From: Cyclobacteriaceae bacterium
GTDB taxonomy: Bacteria; Bacteroidota; Bacteroidia; Cytophagales; Cyclobacteriaceae
Length of the DNA stretch: 64,000 nucleotides
Direction of reading: 5' to 3'
NCBI GenBank assembly: GCA_958296015.1
Contig: CATQIH010000029.1
Span: forward strand, 62,001 to 126,000
How positions within the stretch are numbered: position 1 is the first letter of the stretch; the number at the start of each line of letters is the position of its first letter. The notes beneath the pieces are model-generated. The model was not told where the DNA came from, did not search any database, and was given only the letters and a program-made list of their open reading frames with translations. Below are positions 53,694 through 62,937 of this stretch, piece after piece. Made by a program: the position numbers and the translations under genes.

Positions 53694-54496
53694 TTCATTT
53701 TGAACTGTTTCGGACAGATCTTTACCAGTTTCATCAAAAATAGCCCAACCATTGTTCATATCTCTTACTGTGAGCATATCATATTTTTCAGAAGTATCAG
53801 TTTTATTGCCATCTTTGTCAACTATGTAAACAAAATTACCATATCTAAAATAGTTTCCTTCCGCATCATATTCGTAATTTCTACTAGCATCTTCAAAATA
53901 AACGCTGTTGCCATCTCCATCTTTTACATAATAAAGCGGCTGCTGCATCTCTTTGTCATACTTATCAATAAATGCGCCCGCATAATATTGAGAAACATTA
54001 AAATCAAAGTTAAAATCTTTATTGGAACGGGCTATTGGAAAAACAAACTCTCTGTCTTCAAAACTAGACCTAGCTGATAGCGCAAAAATTGCCCTGTTGT
54101 CTAATGGCTTTGTATATTCAATAACGAAGTAACTAATATTTACTTTTTCTTCTGTAGTACCTCTGTTTTCTATGTTAAGATTGATTCTCGCATAATTATC
54201 ATTTTTGTCAGCTTCCTGGTATAAATACAAATACTCTACATTTTCAGATTGTTCAGACGGTTCAAACATTACTTCTTTAACATATGATGTTCTGAAGTCA
54301 AACTCTCCACTAAAAGCTTCTCCGTCATCTTTTTGGATTCCACTTACAGCACCTTTGGTGAAACCGTTCTCTACAGTTTCCCCTTGGCTGGTTCTACCGC
54401 ATTCATTTCATCCACTTCGTCTGTACAAGCCACCATACCTACTGTGGCAAACAAAAATAGCCCCTGGGCTACTCTTTGTGTTAATAAATTTTTCAT

Positions 54497-54765
54497 TTTT
54501 TGTTGAATTGTTTTTGATAATTTTTACTTTTCAAAAGTAATCAAGTCAAACAAAAAGAAAATACTAAATAAATTTTACTTATGTTATGTATAACTTTATG
54601 GAGTTTTAGATATGTATTTGTCTATGTATAGGCGATAAAAGCAAAAAAAAGCTTAAAAATAAGCGTATAAGTATTGTGCTTTTTTTGACAGTTTTCTAGG
54701 TTTAAATACCTAAAAATTCAGTTCTTGGAAAGGCTTTACAATGGATAACATGCGCAATAGATATA
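54497..54765. other. AT-rich spacer upstream of the lipoprotein pseudogene
   Basis: 269 bp between the coaD stop and the pseudogene start. It contains A/T runs and a small inverted repeat AGGTTTAAATACCT near 54699-54712. No gene or clear terminator seen. Confidence 0.5.
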
Positions 54766-55218
54766 TCAAAGCTTATACGGTAGAAATTCAGCGACATCGC
54801 CGCCATACTTATGCACTTCTTTGATGATAGAGGAATTAATGTGTGCGTACTGGGGTGAAGTGATCAAAAAAATAGTTTCCAGTTCCGTATTCAGGTGGCG
54901 GTTGATCTGTGAAATGCTGTTTTCGTATTCAAAGTCTGTCGTATTACGCAAGCCTCTTAATAGATAGCGCGCACCATATTGTCTGGCCAGGGAGGCCGTC
55001 AGGTCATCAAAGGCTACCACTTCCACTTGGTCGTTGCCAGCGAAGGTTTGGCGGATCTTGGGCAGCATGGTATCTATCTGGAAGTAACGCTGTTTTTTGC
55101 TGTTGTAACCTACTCCAATGATAATCTTGTCAAACAGGTGAAGCCCACGCAGCACAATATCTTCGTGCCCTTTGGTGAAGGGGTCAAAAGATCCTGGAAA
55201 GATAGCGATGCGTTCCAT
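54766..55218 (-). CDS. coaD: Phosphopantetheine adenylyltransferase
   Basis: Fourth step of coenzyme A synthesis: 4'-phosphopantetheine plus ATP to dephospho-CoA. 150 residues. IAIFPGSFDPFTKGHED holds the T15-KGH18 nucleotidyltransferase motif; LRGLRNTTDFEYE and INSSIIKEV (ISSS-like) are the other family blocks. It follows the DUF3822 gene by 5 bp, a standard pair in Bacteroidota. Confidence 0.96.
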   Translation of the reverse strand: MERIAIFPGSFDPFTKGHEDIVLRGLHLFDKIIIGVGYNSKKQRYFQIDTMLPKIRQTFAGNDQVEVVAFDDLTASLARQYGARYLLRGLRNTTDFEYENSISQINRHLNTELETIFLITSPQYAHINSSIIKEVHKYGGDVAEFLPYKL

Positions 55219-55223
55219 ATGAT

Positions 55224-56111
55224 TTATTCACAGACGTACGTACTGTACAAGTCAAAATACTGATGGTCGGGCAAATCGTCGAACGCATAGGAAAACTGAA
55301 GATAGGATGGTTTGCCTCCGTATGAAACATGACGGATATATTGGTATAGCTCTTTAAACTGCGCTGCATTAACAGGAATGTTGCCCCACACCAGGGTTTT
55401 GGTAGTGCGCTGATCCAGCCCTAGTTCCTGCATCACCATCATCGTATACCTGACTACATCCTGAGGCATTTTATAAAAAAATCGGTTAAAATACAGCAAA
55501 CCGTTATTATCCGTAACTATAATGCTTAGATAAGCCTGACCTATGTGCAGATACAGGTCTTTGTTTTGCGTAAAATCCTTATGGCTTTGCACACCTTCTA
55601 TCAGGCAACTGGCCTGATGCAGAATTTGTAGCGATTTGGTAGGATAAAAAGACTTGATCCGCTCGGTAAAGTTTTTTTCAGCAGCAAATACCAGCACTGC
55701 ATCCGACTGTATATGTTTATAGTGATGCAAACTATCTGTGCCAGGCTCTGTCTCTGCCCCTGCATCAAGGTAAGAAGAAAGATTATCTACAGCGAAAAGA
55801 GGCGCAGGAACAAGGGTGAATTTCTGATTTTTGACGATCAGTTTGATAGACTTCCAGTAACCGGCCATCAGCAGCTCATGGCTCTCAAAAAGTTTGTATA
55901 GTGAATCACCCAGCCGGGTGCCTGTCAGTGGGTCGTTGAAAACATAACCTTCCAGCAGCAAACAGCGACTGTCGCGCTTATCGAATACACAAAACTGAAA
56001 ATCATGCTTACCCACAAGTATCGATAAACTGTAATGGATGATATCATCAATACTGAATGTTGTATCTTTTACCTTATGGGTAAGCTTATGGCTTTCTGTA
56101 GCTTGCGCCAA
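55224..56111 (-). CDS. DUF3822 family protein
   Basis: 295 residues, no signal peptide. It has an actin/ASKHA-like pattern of two halves (HYSLSILVGKHDFQFCVFD near 27-45; DLYLHIGQAYLSIIVTDNNG near 185-204), as in DUF3822 proteins, which are nearly always encoded next to coaD in Bacteroidota. The biochemical role is unknown. Confidence 0.85.
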   Translation of the reverse strand: MAQATESHKLTHKVKDTTFSIDDIIHYSLSILVGKHDFQFCVFDKRDSRCLLLEGYVFNDPLTGTRLGDSLYKLFESHELLMAGYWKSIKLIVKNQKFTLVPAPLFAVDNLSSYLDAGAETEPGTDSLHHYKHIQSDAVLVFAAEKNFTERIKSFYPTKSLQILHQASCLIEGVQSHKDFTQNKDLYLHIGQAYLSIIVTDNNGLLYFNRFFYKMPQDVVRYTMMVMQELGLDQRTTKTLVWGNIPVNAAQFKELYQYIRHVSYGGKPSYLQFSYAFDDLPDHQYFDLYSTYVCE

Positions 56112-56149
56112 AACGGAAAATTTAAATGAGTATGATAGAAACCAACAGG

Positions 56150-56737
56150 TTATTCCCAGTTGCCTGCCGTAGTAACTTCTGTACGTGATCCTACGCGCAG
56201 CGGACCTTTAATAGCGTTTTCACCCCTACGAGTTGGGTTGATAGGGTCAGGGTCTTTTGCCTCAAACACATCTACGTCTACATTACTTCGCTTAATCTTG
56301 TCTGCAAACAAATCAAACTTAGCACCCGTCACAGGCACATAGGGAAGTTGCTGTAAGTCATCCTCAAATTTCGCATAAATAGGATTGTTCAAAAGAGAAT
56401 CTCTGACAGAGACATTACCTAAGGTATCCACAAAAATTTCTGTTTCTTCCGCACCATACTCTAGCAGTTTGGTTTCCTCTCTGCGCTGCGTGATGAATAT
56501 TTTGCCTGTGTCGATAAAGCTAATAAGCTTGTTCCAGTCACTGGTATACTGACCGTTTGCGTTTTTGTAGGCAAGCTCCGAGTCTCTAATGAACTTAAGC
56601 TTGTCGATGATGAGGGCTTCCACCCGGACGATACGTTTTTCTTCTTCAACACTGCCAATAATACTATCAACTAGGTAATAGCCTATACCGATAGCAGTGA
56701 TTAAAAAAGCTACTGTTAGAATCTTGGTTAGGTTCAT
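56150..56737 (-). CDS. Conserved membrane-anchored protein of unknown function
   Basis: 195 residues. One N-terminal hydrophobic helix (about 7-28) is followed by a helix containing KLKFIRDSELAYKNANGQYT and DWNKLISFIDTGKI, a layout reminiscent of pseudopilin-like proteins but without a prepilin peptidase site. It precedes DUF3822-coaD by 38 bp on the same strand. I do not recognise a named family. Confidence 0.7.
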   Translation of the reverse strand: MNLTKILTVAFLITAIGIGYYLVDSIIGSVEEEKRIVRVEALIIDKLKFIRDSELAYKNANGQYTSDWNKLISFIDTGKIFITQRREETKLLEYGAEETEIFVDTLGNVSVRDSLLNNPIYAKFEDDLQQLPYVPVTGAKFDLFADKIKRSNVDVDVFEAKDPDPINPTRRGENAIKGPLRVGSRTEVTTAGNWE

Positions 56738-56799
56738 TGGTTAGCAATTTTTGCAATAATAAATTGATTTTGAAAACTGAGTATTCACTAAATAAAAAG

Positions 56800-57303
56800 C
56801 TAATATCGTGTATTATTCTCAAATTTAAAATATCCCCGCAATGCTAATAGCTCATTTATTGTTCGGCAGTGGTTAAAAATGTTATGCAACTGTATACCTT
56901 TCTCGGCCTGCACCTCTTCTTCGCTCATATATTTGGCTTCCTTAAGTATCTGGTGCTCACCCATTTCCGGGTCGCTGCCCAGTTGCAATTGTCCACCAGT
57001 AGTATGCACCTCAAAAAATAATTCTATAGCATGTAGTGGTGGAGCCAAAAACTCATGCACAAACAAAAAACGGCCTACAGTTATCTGTAAGCCTGTTTCT
57101 TCCATAAACTCTCTGGCGAGGCATTGCCCGGCAGTTTCGCCAAACTGTATGCCTCCACCGGGTGGCGACCAGAAATATCCTTTCTCTGTGAGGGCAATAT
57201 GTTTGACCAAAAGTATTTTCTGATGTTCAATACAAACACCACAAACCCTGAGACGCAGTCGGTTACCATAGGTCTGATGAACCAGTGCAGAAAAATCTTC
57301 CAT
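56800..57303 (-). CDS. Nudix hydrolase
   Basis: 167 residues. Nudix box in GGGIQFGETAGQCLAREF followed by MEETGL; N-terminal RLRVCGVCIEHQKILLVKH is the first strand pair. The substrate is not predictable; this compact type often acts on nucleoside or sugar-nucleotide diphosphates. It lies between the conserved membrane-anchored protein and the DUF4270 gene, all on the minus strand. Confidence 0.9.
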   Translation of the reverse strand: MEDFSALVHQTYGNRLRLRVCGVCIEHQKILLVKHIALTEKGYFWSPPGGGIQFGETAGQCLAREFMEETGLQITVGRFLFVHEFLAPPLHAIELFFEVHTTGGQLQLGSDPEMGEHQILKEAKYMSEEEVQAEKGIQLHNIFNHCRTINELLALRGYFKFENNTRY

Positions 57304-57325
57304 ACAGCTAAAAATACTATTTTAT

Positions 57326-58657
57326 TTATTTTAAAATAGAATAATAGATTTTTAGTTTGACGCTATCTGCTGGTGTGGTCAGCTGATCCAGAGAAGATTC
57401 AAAATTAGGGGCAAGTAATAGTACCTTATTTTGAAAGCCTGTAGTTTTGTTTGTTAACGCCTGCATATACCTAGACATTTGTAGCTTATAGCTGGATAAA
57501 TCCATAAGCCGGATGCTGCTGGCCGAAAGGTTTTGGGTGACGTTATCATCAAACAAGCCGGGAGAAGATATCTGTCCCTGGTTATCCAGCGAAAAAGTAA
57601 ACCTATCAGGTACTTCCATTGCTGTATAGAAACCTCTAAGCTCTTGTGGTGGGCTGGAGGCGGAGTCAGCCTTGGCGAATCCTATACCCAGTTCCACACT
57701 ATTGAACAGCAAGTTTTGGCCTGCTTCCCGAATGCTGTCTGCAAAATTTTCCAGAGGCTGAAAATCCAGTTGAGGAGCCAGTCCGGTACCGGATTGCAGG
57801 TAAAAATTACCATTGGCGGCACTACCGCTCCGGGTGCTGCTGTCAATACCAACGATGGGCGTGCCGGTGCGGTTGTAAGTGATATGGTTGAACGTGACGG
57901 TAGCTCCCAAGGCAAAAGTATAGGTGGAAGGTATTGTGTCGTTGGGTTCACTATAGTACATTACCATACGCATTTGCGTAGGGGCAAAGCCCGTCATGTA
58001 ATCGTTTTCGCTCTGGGGCACAAATGCCACTCCTTTAAAATATATCTGAAACAAGCTGTCGTTGCTCATCTCTGTGGCTTTGCTCTTGGCTTTATTAAAC
58101 AGGTCTTGCCCCAACGTATTGCTTAGCGCAATATGCAAAGTATCAGGAGAAGTAGTTGCTTTGGAATCAGGCATAAACGTCAGCGTACCTAGGGGTGTTG
58201 CATCAAAGGGCACCCGATCAAACTGGTAGTGACTCTTATCGTGCGCTATGTTTTGTGTAAGCTGGTGTATGGCAAGCGTCTGAGGTTGCGCAGGCATAGC
58301 AGGCCCGTGGTAATAATTGTTGACCATGATCAGGGCCAGAGAATCAAAATTATCGCTTTCAGAGATGGTCTCCCTGTTGGTAATACTGAAATCGGTGAAA
58401 GAGGTGGCACTTACTTTACCAAAGCCTTCGCTGGTGTAATTTCCGATCAGTAGCTTTTCCTCTTTGTTGTTGACAGTAGTGTTAACAGAGTCAAGCTGTA
58501 TGAGGGTAAAAGGAAGCTTTATCTCTTTGTAATAAGTATTCAGGTTAGCAATGTTGGGGTCTAGTGGCAGGTTGAGTTCCTGATCACTTTCACACGCAAA
58601 AAGAAAGAGAGCCAGCAGCATTGCCAGCCCTGATCTTCTTTTATCCGGCAAGTTCAT
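57326..58657 (-). CDS. DUF4270 lipoprotein
   Basis: 443 residues from the ATG at 58657 (MNLPDKRRSGLAM); an upstream in-frame ATG at 58738 would put 27 residues before the signal. Lipobox LFAC (Cys21) then ESDQE, an acidic export-type signal. The body fits DUF4270, with TSFTDFSITNRE, ALIMVNNYYHGP and the long beta-rich core. Such proteins are probably outer-membrane-associated, of unknown function. The start overlaps the GT5-type gene end by 17 bp; the pairing is common in Bacteroidota. Confidence 0.85.
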   Translation of the reverse strand: MNLPDKRRSGLAMLLALFLFACESDQELNLPLDPNIANLNTYYKEIKLPFTLIQLDSVNTTVNNKEEKLLIGNYTSEGFGKVSATSFTDFSITNRETISESDNFDSLALIMVNNYYHGPAMPAQPQTLAIHQLTQNIAHDKSHYQFDRVPFDATPLGTLTFMPDSKATTSPDTLHIALSNTLGQDLFNKAKSKATEMSNDSLFQIYFKGVAFVPQSENDYMTGFAPTQMRMVMYYSEPNDTIPSTYTFALGATVTFNHITYNRTGTPIVGIDSSTRSGSAANGNFYLQSGTGLAPQLDFQPLENFADSIREAGQNLLFNSVELGIGFAKADSASSPPQELRGFYTAMEVPDRFTFSLDNQGQISSPGLFDDNVTQNLSASSIRLMDLSSYKLQMSRYMQALTNKTTGFQNKVLLLAPNFESSLDQLTTPADSVKLKIYYSILK

Positions 58658-59450
58658 TATATAGGTTGTAATAAGAGTCGAGTAGGTTTTCGTCTTTTTC
58701 AATGGTGTCAATTCTCTTTTCATTATCAAAAGCTGCAAACTGCTGTGCCAGGCTCTCGCTGAAATCCTCTCCTGCCTTAATCACCGCATCAGAATATTCC
58801 ATGCCTACCTTGATAAAGCCTTCGTAGTCAGCAGATAAATTGGCCAGCATACTGTCTTCAATATCCAGCATCTTCACTTTGTCAAGCAGGTCGTTGTTAA
58901 ACTTGTACTTGAACCCATTATCGTAAACGCTGAAAACGGTCTTGGTATTTTTGAAAAGCGGATCATTTTTGTAAGTAGCTTTCAGATACATCGGGATCAG
59001 ACTGGTCATCCAGTCGTTGCAATGTACGATATCAGGACCCCAGCCTAGTTTTTTGACTGTTTCTATCACGCCTTTGCAGAAAAAGATGGCTCGCTCGTCA
59101 TTATCTTCATAGAAGTTGTTCTCTTTATCAAAAAATACTGACTTTCTGTGAAAATAATCTTCGTTGTCAATAAAATAGACCTGTAGTTTTGCATTAGGAA
59201 TAGAGGCAACCTTAATTGTCAGCGGTTTCTCTTCGTCGCCAACTGCAATGTTGATGCCTGATAATCTTACAACTTCATGCAGCCTGTTCTTTCTTTCATT
59301 GATCAAACCAAAGCGCGGAACAAGAATTCTAATTTCCATTCCCCGCTCCTGCATACCTTGTGGCAACTGACGAATAAAATCAGCCACTTCAGAAGTTTGT
59401 AAAAATGGATTAATTTCGCTGGCTACATAAAGGATTCGAAGTTTTGACAT
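58641..59450 (-). CDS. Glycogen/starch synthase-like GT5 N-domain protein
   Basis: 269 residues, only the N-terminal Rossmann half of glycogen synthase. It starts LRILYVASEINPFLQTSEVAD, the family opening (but Q where the usual K-x-G-G-L motif lies), and has VHCNDWMTSLIPMYLK. The C-terminal catalytic half with the E-x7-E motif is absent. Short proteins of this kind are typical of Bacteroidota and are annotated glycogen/starch synthase; activity is doubtful. It is divergent from panC. Confidence 0.8.
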   Translation of the reverse strand: MSKLRILYVASEINPFLQTSEVADFIRQLPQGMQERGMEIRILVPRFGLINERKNRLHEVVRLSGINIAVGDEEKPLTIKVASIPNAKLQVYFIDNEDYFHRKSVFFDKENNFYEDNDERAIFFCKGVIETVKKLGWGPDIVHCNDWMTSLIPMYLKATYKNDPLFKNTKTVFSVYDNGFKYKFNNDLLDKVKMLDIEDSMLANLSADYEGFIKVGMEYSDAVIKAGEDFSESLAQQFAAFDNEKRIDTIEKDENLLDSYYNLYNELAG

Positions 59451-59576
59451 ATCTTTGTGGGTTATATTTAGATTGAGAAATGCATGCGCAAAAGTACAAA
59501 AATTTTATCATATTTCCGCTTTTTACCTGACTAATAAGTATTATTTAGGCGCAATTTCCTTTATTCTAAGAAACTG

Positions 59577-60428
59577 ATGACTACTTTTACCGACATAAAA
59601 CCTCTACAGGATCGTCTTCATGAGATACGGCATATGGGCAACAAAGTAGGATTTGTGCCTACCATGGGGGCTTTGCACAAAGGGCATTTGCAACTCATAC
59701 AGCAGGCTTTGGCAGAGAACGATGTGGTGGTGTGCAGCATTTATGTAAACCCTACCCAGTTCAACAATGCAGCAGACTTGAGCAAGTATCCAAGAGACTT
59801 AGAAGCAGATGTGGCTTTGCTGCAACAGGAAGGGTGCGATGTAATATTTAGCCCTTCTGATCTGGTAATGTACCCCAACGGGCAGCACAACACGCTCACC
59901 CTCAACTTTGGTGACCTTGAGTATCGCCTGGAAGGGAAATTTCGTCCAGGGCACTTTAGCGGGGTAGGTCTTGTTGTTTCCAAATTGTTTCATATCGTGA
60001 TGCCGGATAGGGTATATTTTGGGCAAAAAGACCTGCAACAGGTAGCCGTGATCCGGAAGCTTGTTGATCATCTTTTCTTCAACGTTGAAGTAATCAAGGT
60101 GCCTACTGTGAGAGCAAAAAGCGGACTGGCTTTGTCTTCGCGCAATGCATTACTCTCTGAAGACGGAAGGAAAAAAGCGTCTCATTTGTTCTACGCGCTC
60201 AACCATGCCCGGCAGTATCTCAGGCAGCATCCTGATAGTGTTAGTCAGGCAAAAGAGCAGGCACTGGCGTTGCTTCAGGAAGAACCTGCTATCACCTTGG
60301 AATACCTGGAAGTAGTGAATGCTGCCAGTTTTGACGTGGTGACACATATACAAAGGCACCAGGAAATCGCTGTTTGCATAGCTGCTTTTGTAGAAGGCAT
60401 CAGGCTGATCGATAATGTATTATTATAG
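59577..60428 (+). CDS. panC: Pantothenate synthetase
   Basis: ATP-dependent condensation of pantoate with beta-alanine. 283 residues. PTMGALHKGH at 28-37 is the ATP-binding HxGH motif; VNPTQFNNAADLSKYP, HFSGVGLVVSKLF, YFGQKDLQQ and SSRNALLS are all conserved. panD follows 113 bp downstream, supplying its beta-alanine. Confidence 0.97.
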   Translation: MTTFTDIKPLQDRLHEIRHMGNKVGFVPTMGALHKGHLQLIQQALAENDVVVCSIYVNPTQFNNAADLSKYPRDLEADVALLQQEGCDVIFSPSDLVMYPNGQHNTLTLNFGDLEYRLEGKFRPGHFSGVGLVVSKLFHIVMPDRVYFGQKDLQQVAVIRKLVDHLFFNVEVIKVPTVRAKSGLALSSRNALLSEDGRKKASHLFYALNHARQYLRQHPDSVSQAKEQALALLQEEPAITLEYLEVVNAASFDVVTHIQRHQEIAVCIAAFVEGIRLIDNVLL

Positions 60429-60541
60429 CAAAAGATGCACGCTTCTAAGGAAACCAGACGTTATGCATTATGTGTTTTCTTGTATATGTCAGCAAGCTTC
60501 CAACGGAGGCAGCTTGTAGTAAAGAAAAGTAATTTGTTAAC

Positions 60542-60892
60542 ATGAATATCGAGGTTTTAAAATCAAAAATACACAGAGCAAAGATTACCCAGGCCGAACT
60601 GCATTACGTGGGCAGTATCACTATAGATGAAGATCTGATAGATGCTGCCGGTCTTATTGAAAATGAGAAAGTGCAGATCGTTAATGTAAACAACGGAGAG
60701 CGGCTGGAGACTTATGTCATTAAAGGTGAAAGGGGCAGCGGTATGATCTGCATGAACGGTCCGGCAGCACGCAAAGCCCAGGTAGGAGATATCATTATCA
60801 TCATCTCGTATGCCTCTATGGATTTTGAGGAAGCCAAAAAGTTTAAGCCCAGCATCGTCTTTCCTGACCAGCATAATTTTTTACATCATTGA
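60542..60892 (+). CDS. panD: Aspartate 1-decarboxylase proenzyme
   Basis: Makes beta-alanine for pantothenate. 116 residues. Self-cleavage site G24-S25 in HYVGSITID, where S25 becomes the pyruvoyl group. [17 protein letters not shown] and [12 protein letters not shown] complete the double-psi barrel. Together with panC and coaD it makes this window rich in coenzyme A genes. Confidence 0.97.
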   Translation: MNIEVLKSKIHRAKITQAELHYVGSITIDEDLIDAAGLIENEKVQIVNVNNGERLETYVIKGERGSGMICMNGPAARKAQVGDIIIIISYASMDFEEAKKFKPSIVFPDQHNFLHH

Positions 60893-60904
60893 ATCGGTAA
60901 CTGA

Positions 60905-61936
60905 TTGCCTGCTATAAAAACAATTTTAAAATACGTTGTTTCGCTGTCGATAGCAGCTTTCCTTTTATGGTACGTTTACCGTGGTATGGATTTGTCGGCT
61001 ATGCTGCACAAACTGCGCTATGCGAACTATCGCTGGATCGTATTTGCCCTGGTGCTTACTCTATGTGCACATACAGTGCGTGCCTATCGGTGGAACCTGC
61101 TGTTGAAACCCCTTGGCTATCGTCACCTTACCGTATTCCGCACTTTTTTGGCAGTGATGGTGGGGTATTTTGCCAATCTGATCATTCCCCGCATGGGTGA
61201 AGTAAGCCGTTGCGGGCTGCTGAAACGTACGGATGATGTGCCAATTACTACTTCTTTGGGCAGTGTAGTGGCTGAAAGAGTGGTGGACCTGTTCTCTTTA
61301 TTGACAGTCACAGCCCTGCTGTTTATTCTGGAATTCCACAAGCTGAATGAACTGATGTTTTCTTTTTTCGAAGAGAAAGTAGGCACACTGGGGCAGTACC
61401 TGATGATTATCTATATAGCCATAGGCGTAGTATTACTATTAGGGGTTTTGGTGGTTTTTCTGGGACGACTTTACCGTGACAAACTGCGGAGCAGCAAGAT
61501 GTATCTGAAAGTAAGCAGTTTTTTGAAAGAAGTAGTGAAAGGCATACGCAGTATTAGTACTGTAGAGCATAAATTGATGTTCTGGCTGGCTACCCTAGCT
61601 ATTTGGGTATTTTATTTTTTTATGTCTTACGTGATCTTCTTTGCACTGCCCGAAACCTCAGGACTTGGCTGGAGGGCCGGACTTGCTGTACTGGTCATGG
61701 GTTCGCTGGGTATGAGCGCGCCTGTGCAGGGAGGCATTGGTACCTTTCATGCTCTGGTTGGCAGCGTTTTGCTGCTGTATGGCATATCAGAATCAGATGG
61801 TATCCTGTTTGCTACGTTGGTGCATGGTATGCAAACTTTGGCTGTTGTGATTTTTGGAGGCATATGCTTTCTCATAGCCAGTATTATAGCTACAAAGAAG
61901 CCCTCTTATAAGATAGAAGCCAAAGCGAACAATTAA
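60905..61936 (+). CDS. YbhN/LPG synthase TM-type membrane protein, TTG start
   Basis: 343 residues with eight or so membrane segments. It belongs to the UPF0104/lysylphosphatidylglycerol synthase transmembrane family (flippase-like): YRWNLLLKPLGYRH, NLIIPRMGEVSRCGLLKR, SVVAERVVDLFSLL and PVQGGIGTFHAL. No ATG precedes GMDLSAML near residue 28, so the TTG at 60905, 12 bp after panD, is the likely start. The transported lipid is unknown. Confidence 0.87.
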   Translation: MPAIKTILKYVVSLSIAAFLLWYVYRGMDLSAMLHKLRYANYRWIVFALVLTLCAHTVRAYRWNLLLKPLGYRHLTVFRTFLAVMVGYFANLIIPRMGEVSRCGLLKRTDDVPITTSLGSVVAERVVDLFSLLTVTALLFILEFHKLNELMFSFFEEKVGTLGQYLMIIYIAIGVVLLLGVLVVFLGRLYRDKLRSSKMYLKVSSFLKEVVKGIRSISTVEHKLMFWLATLAIWVFYFFMSYVIFFALPETSGLGWRAGLAVLVMGSLGMSAPVQGGIGTFHALVGSVLLLYGISESDGILFATLVHGMQTLAVVIFGGICFLIASIIATKKPSYKIEAKANN

Positions 61937-62089
61937 TATTCGCACAGAAACTGCTTTCAGAAGATTAGCGTTATAGGGGTATAGTATATGACCTCTATGC
62001 TGCAAACTGATATTTTACAAATACATAAAATAGAGCATCATATTATTCCGTATTGGTATTTGACTTTCATTTCAATAAGATAAAAAACG

Positions 62090-62800
62090 ATGTATATCAT
62101 ATTATTTATAGGAGTTGCTATTCTTAGTTTTGCTGTTAGTAGCAGGCTTAAAAGCAAGTTTAAGAAGTATTCCCAGATACATTTGCATACAGATATATCC
62201 GGGAAAGAGATTGCAGAGCGGATGCTGCGCGACAATGGCATCCACGATGTGCAGGTGGTATCCGTGCCAGGGCGTTTGTCAGATCACTACAACCCAGGTG
62301 ATAAAACTGTTAATCTGAGTGAAGAGGTGTTTCATGGGCATTCAGTGGCGGCTGCTGCCATCGCGGCACACGAGTGCGGACATGCTGTGCAACATGCAAA
62401 GGCCTATAGTTTTTTGGAGTTTAGGTCGGCAATGGTACCTGTGCAGAATGTGAGCGCACGCCTGCTCAATATTCTGGTGTTGGTCTTATTTGTTGGTGGA
62501 GGATTGCTTTTCAACGGCGCAGCAGGTGGGGCGTTTCCTATGAGGACTATCCTGCTTGTCATCATTGCCTGTTACGGGGTGATCACACTGTTTTCTTTGG
62601 TCACGTTGCCCGTAGAGTTTGATGCCAGCAAACGTGCGCTGGCCTGGATCAAAGATCGCAACATTGCCAGTCCCGATGAATATGGCATGGCCAAAGATGC
62701 CCTGAAGTGGGCTGCTATGACCTATCTGGTGGCTGCGCTGGGTTCAATTGTAGGATTGCTCTATTGGATTTCTATTTATATGGGGGGCAACCGCAACTAG
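62090..62800 (+). CDS. Membrane zinc metallopeptidase, YugP family
   Basis: 236 residues. One N-terminal helix, then the zinc site H94-E95-C-G-H98 in AAHECGHAVQH, then three more membrane helices. DHYNPGDKTVNLSEEV and HGHSVAAAAIA before the motif are family-typical (neutral zinc metallopeptidase, DUF1 with PF04298-like order). Substrates unknown. Single gene with a terminator after it. Confidence 0.9.
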   Translation: MYIILFIGVAILSFAVSSRLKSKFKKYSQIHLHTDISGKEIAERMLRDNGIHDVQVVSVPGRLSDHYNPGDKTVNLSEEVFHGHSVAAAAIAAHECGHAVQHAKAYSFLEFRSAMVPVQNVSARLLNILVLVLFVGGGLLFNGAAGGAFPMRTILLVIIACYGVITLFSLVTLPVEFDASKRALAWIKDRNIASPDEYGMAKDALKWAAMTYLVAALGSIVGLLYWISIYMGGNRN

Positions 62801-62827
62801 GTTTTGTAAGCATAATAAACTTGAAGG

Positions 62828-62856
62828 ATAGCACCTCTGGCAGGTGCTATTCTATT
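62828..62856 (+). terminator. Rho-independent terminator after the zinc peptidase
   Basis: Nine-bp stem ATAGCACCT (62828-62836) / AGGTGCTAT (62842-62850), loop CTGGC, followed by a T-rich tail. It separates this gene from the acyl-CoA dehydrogenase. Confidence 0.75.
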
Positions 62857-62937
62857 CTGTAGAGATTTGTTATATTGCCATTAAATACGCTGCATGCATA
62901 ACAAATTTGTGTGCTTATCATTAAAATAACAACAACT

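Larger units (their letters stand above)
52962..54496 (-). pseudogene. Surface-type lipoprotein gene broken by an IS element and a frameshift
   Basis: ATG 54496 encodes a lipoprotein signal (GMVAC, then TDEVDE, an acidic stretch typical of surface-exposed Bacteroidota lipoproteins). The frame breaks near 54385; one extra C in a CC run would join it to GETVENGFTKGAV and the long frame ending at 53694. There the IS interrupts it. Removing 53169-53693 joins QNEL directly to LIKDQQKITNFKYNE in frame, running to TAA at 52962. The rebuilt protein is about 335 residues, with predicted beta-rich content and no known family. Confidence 0.88.
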
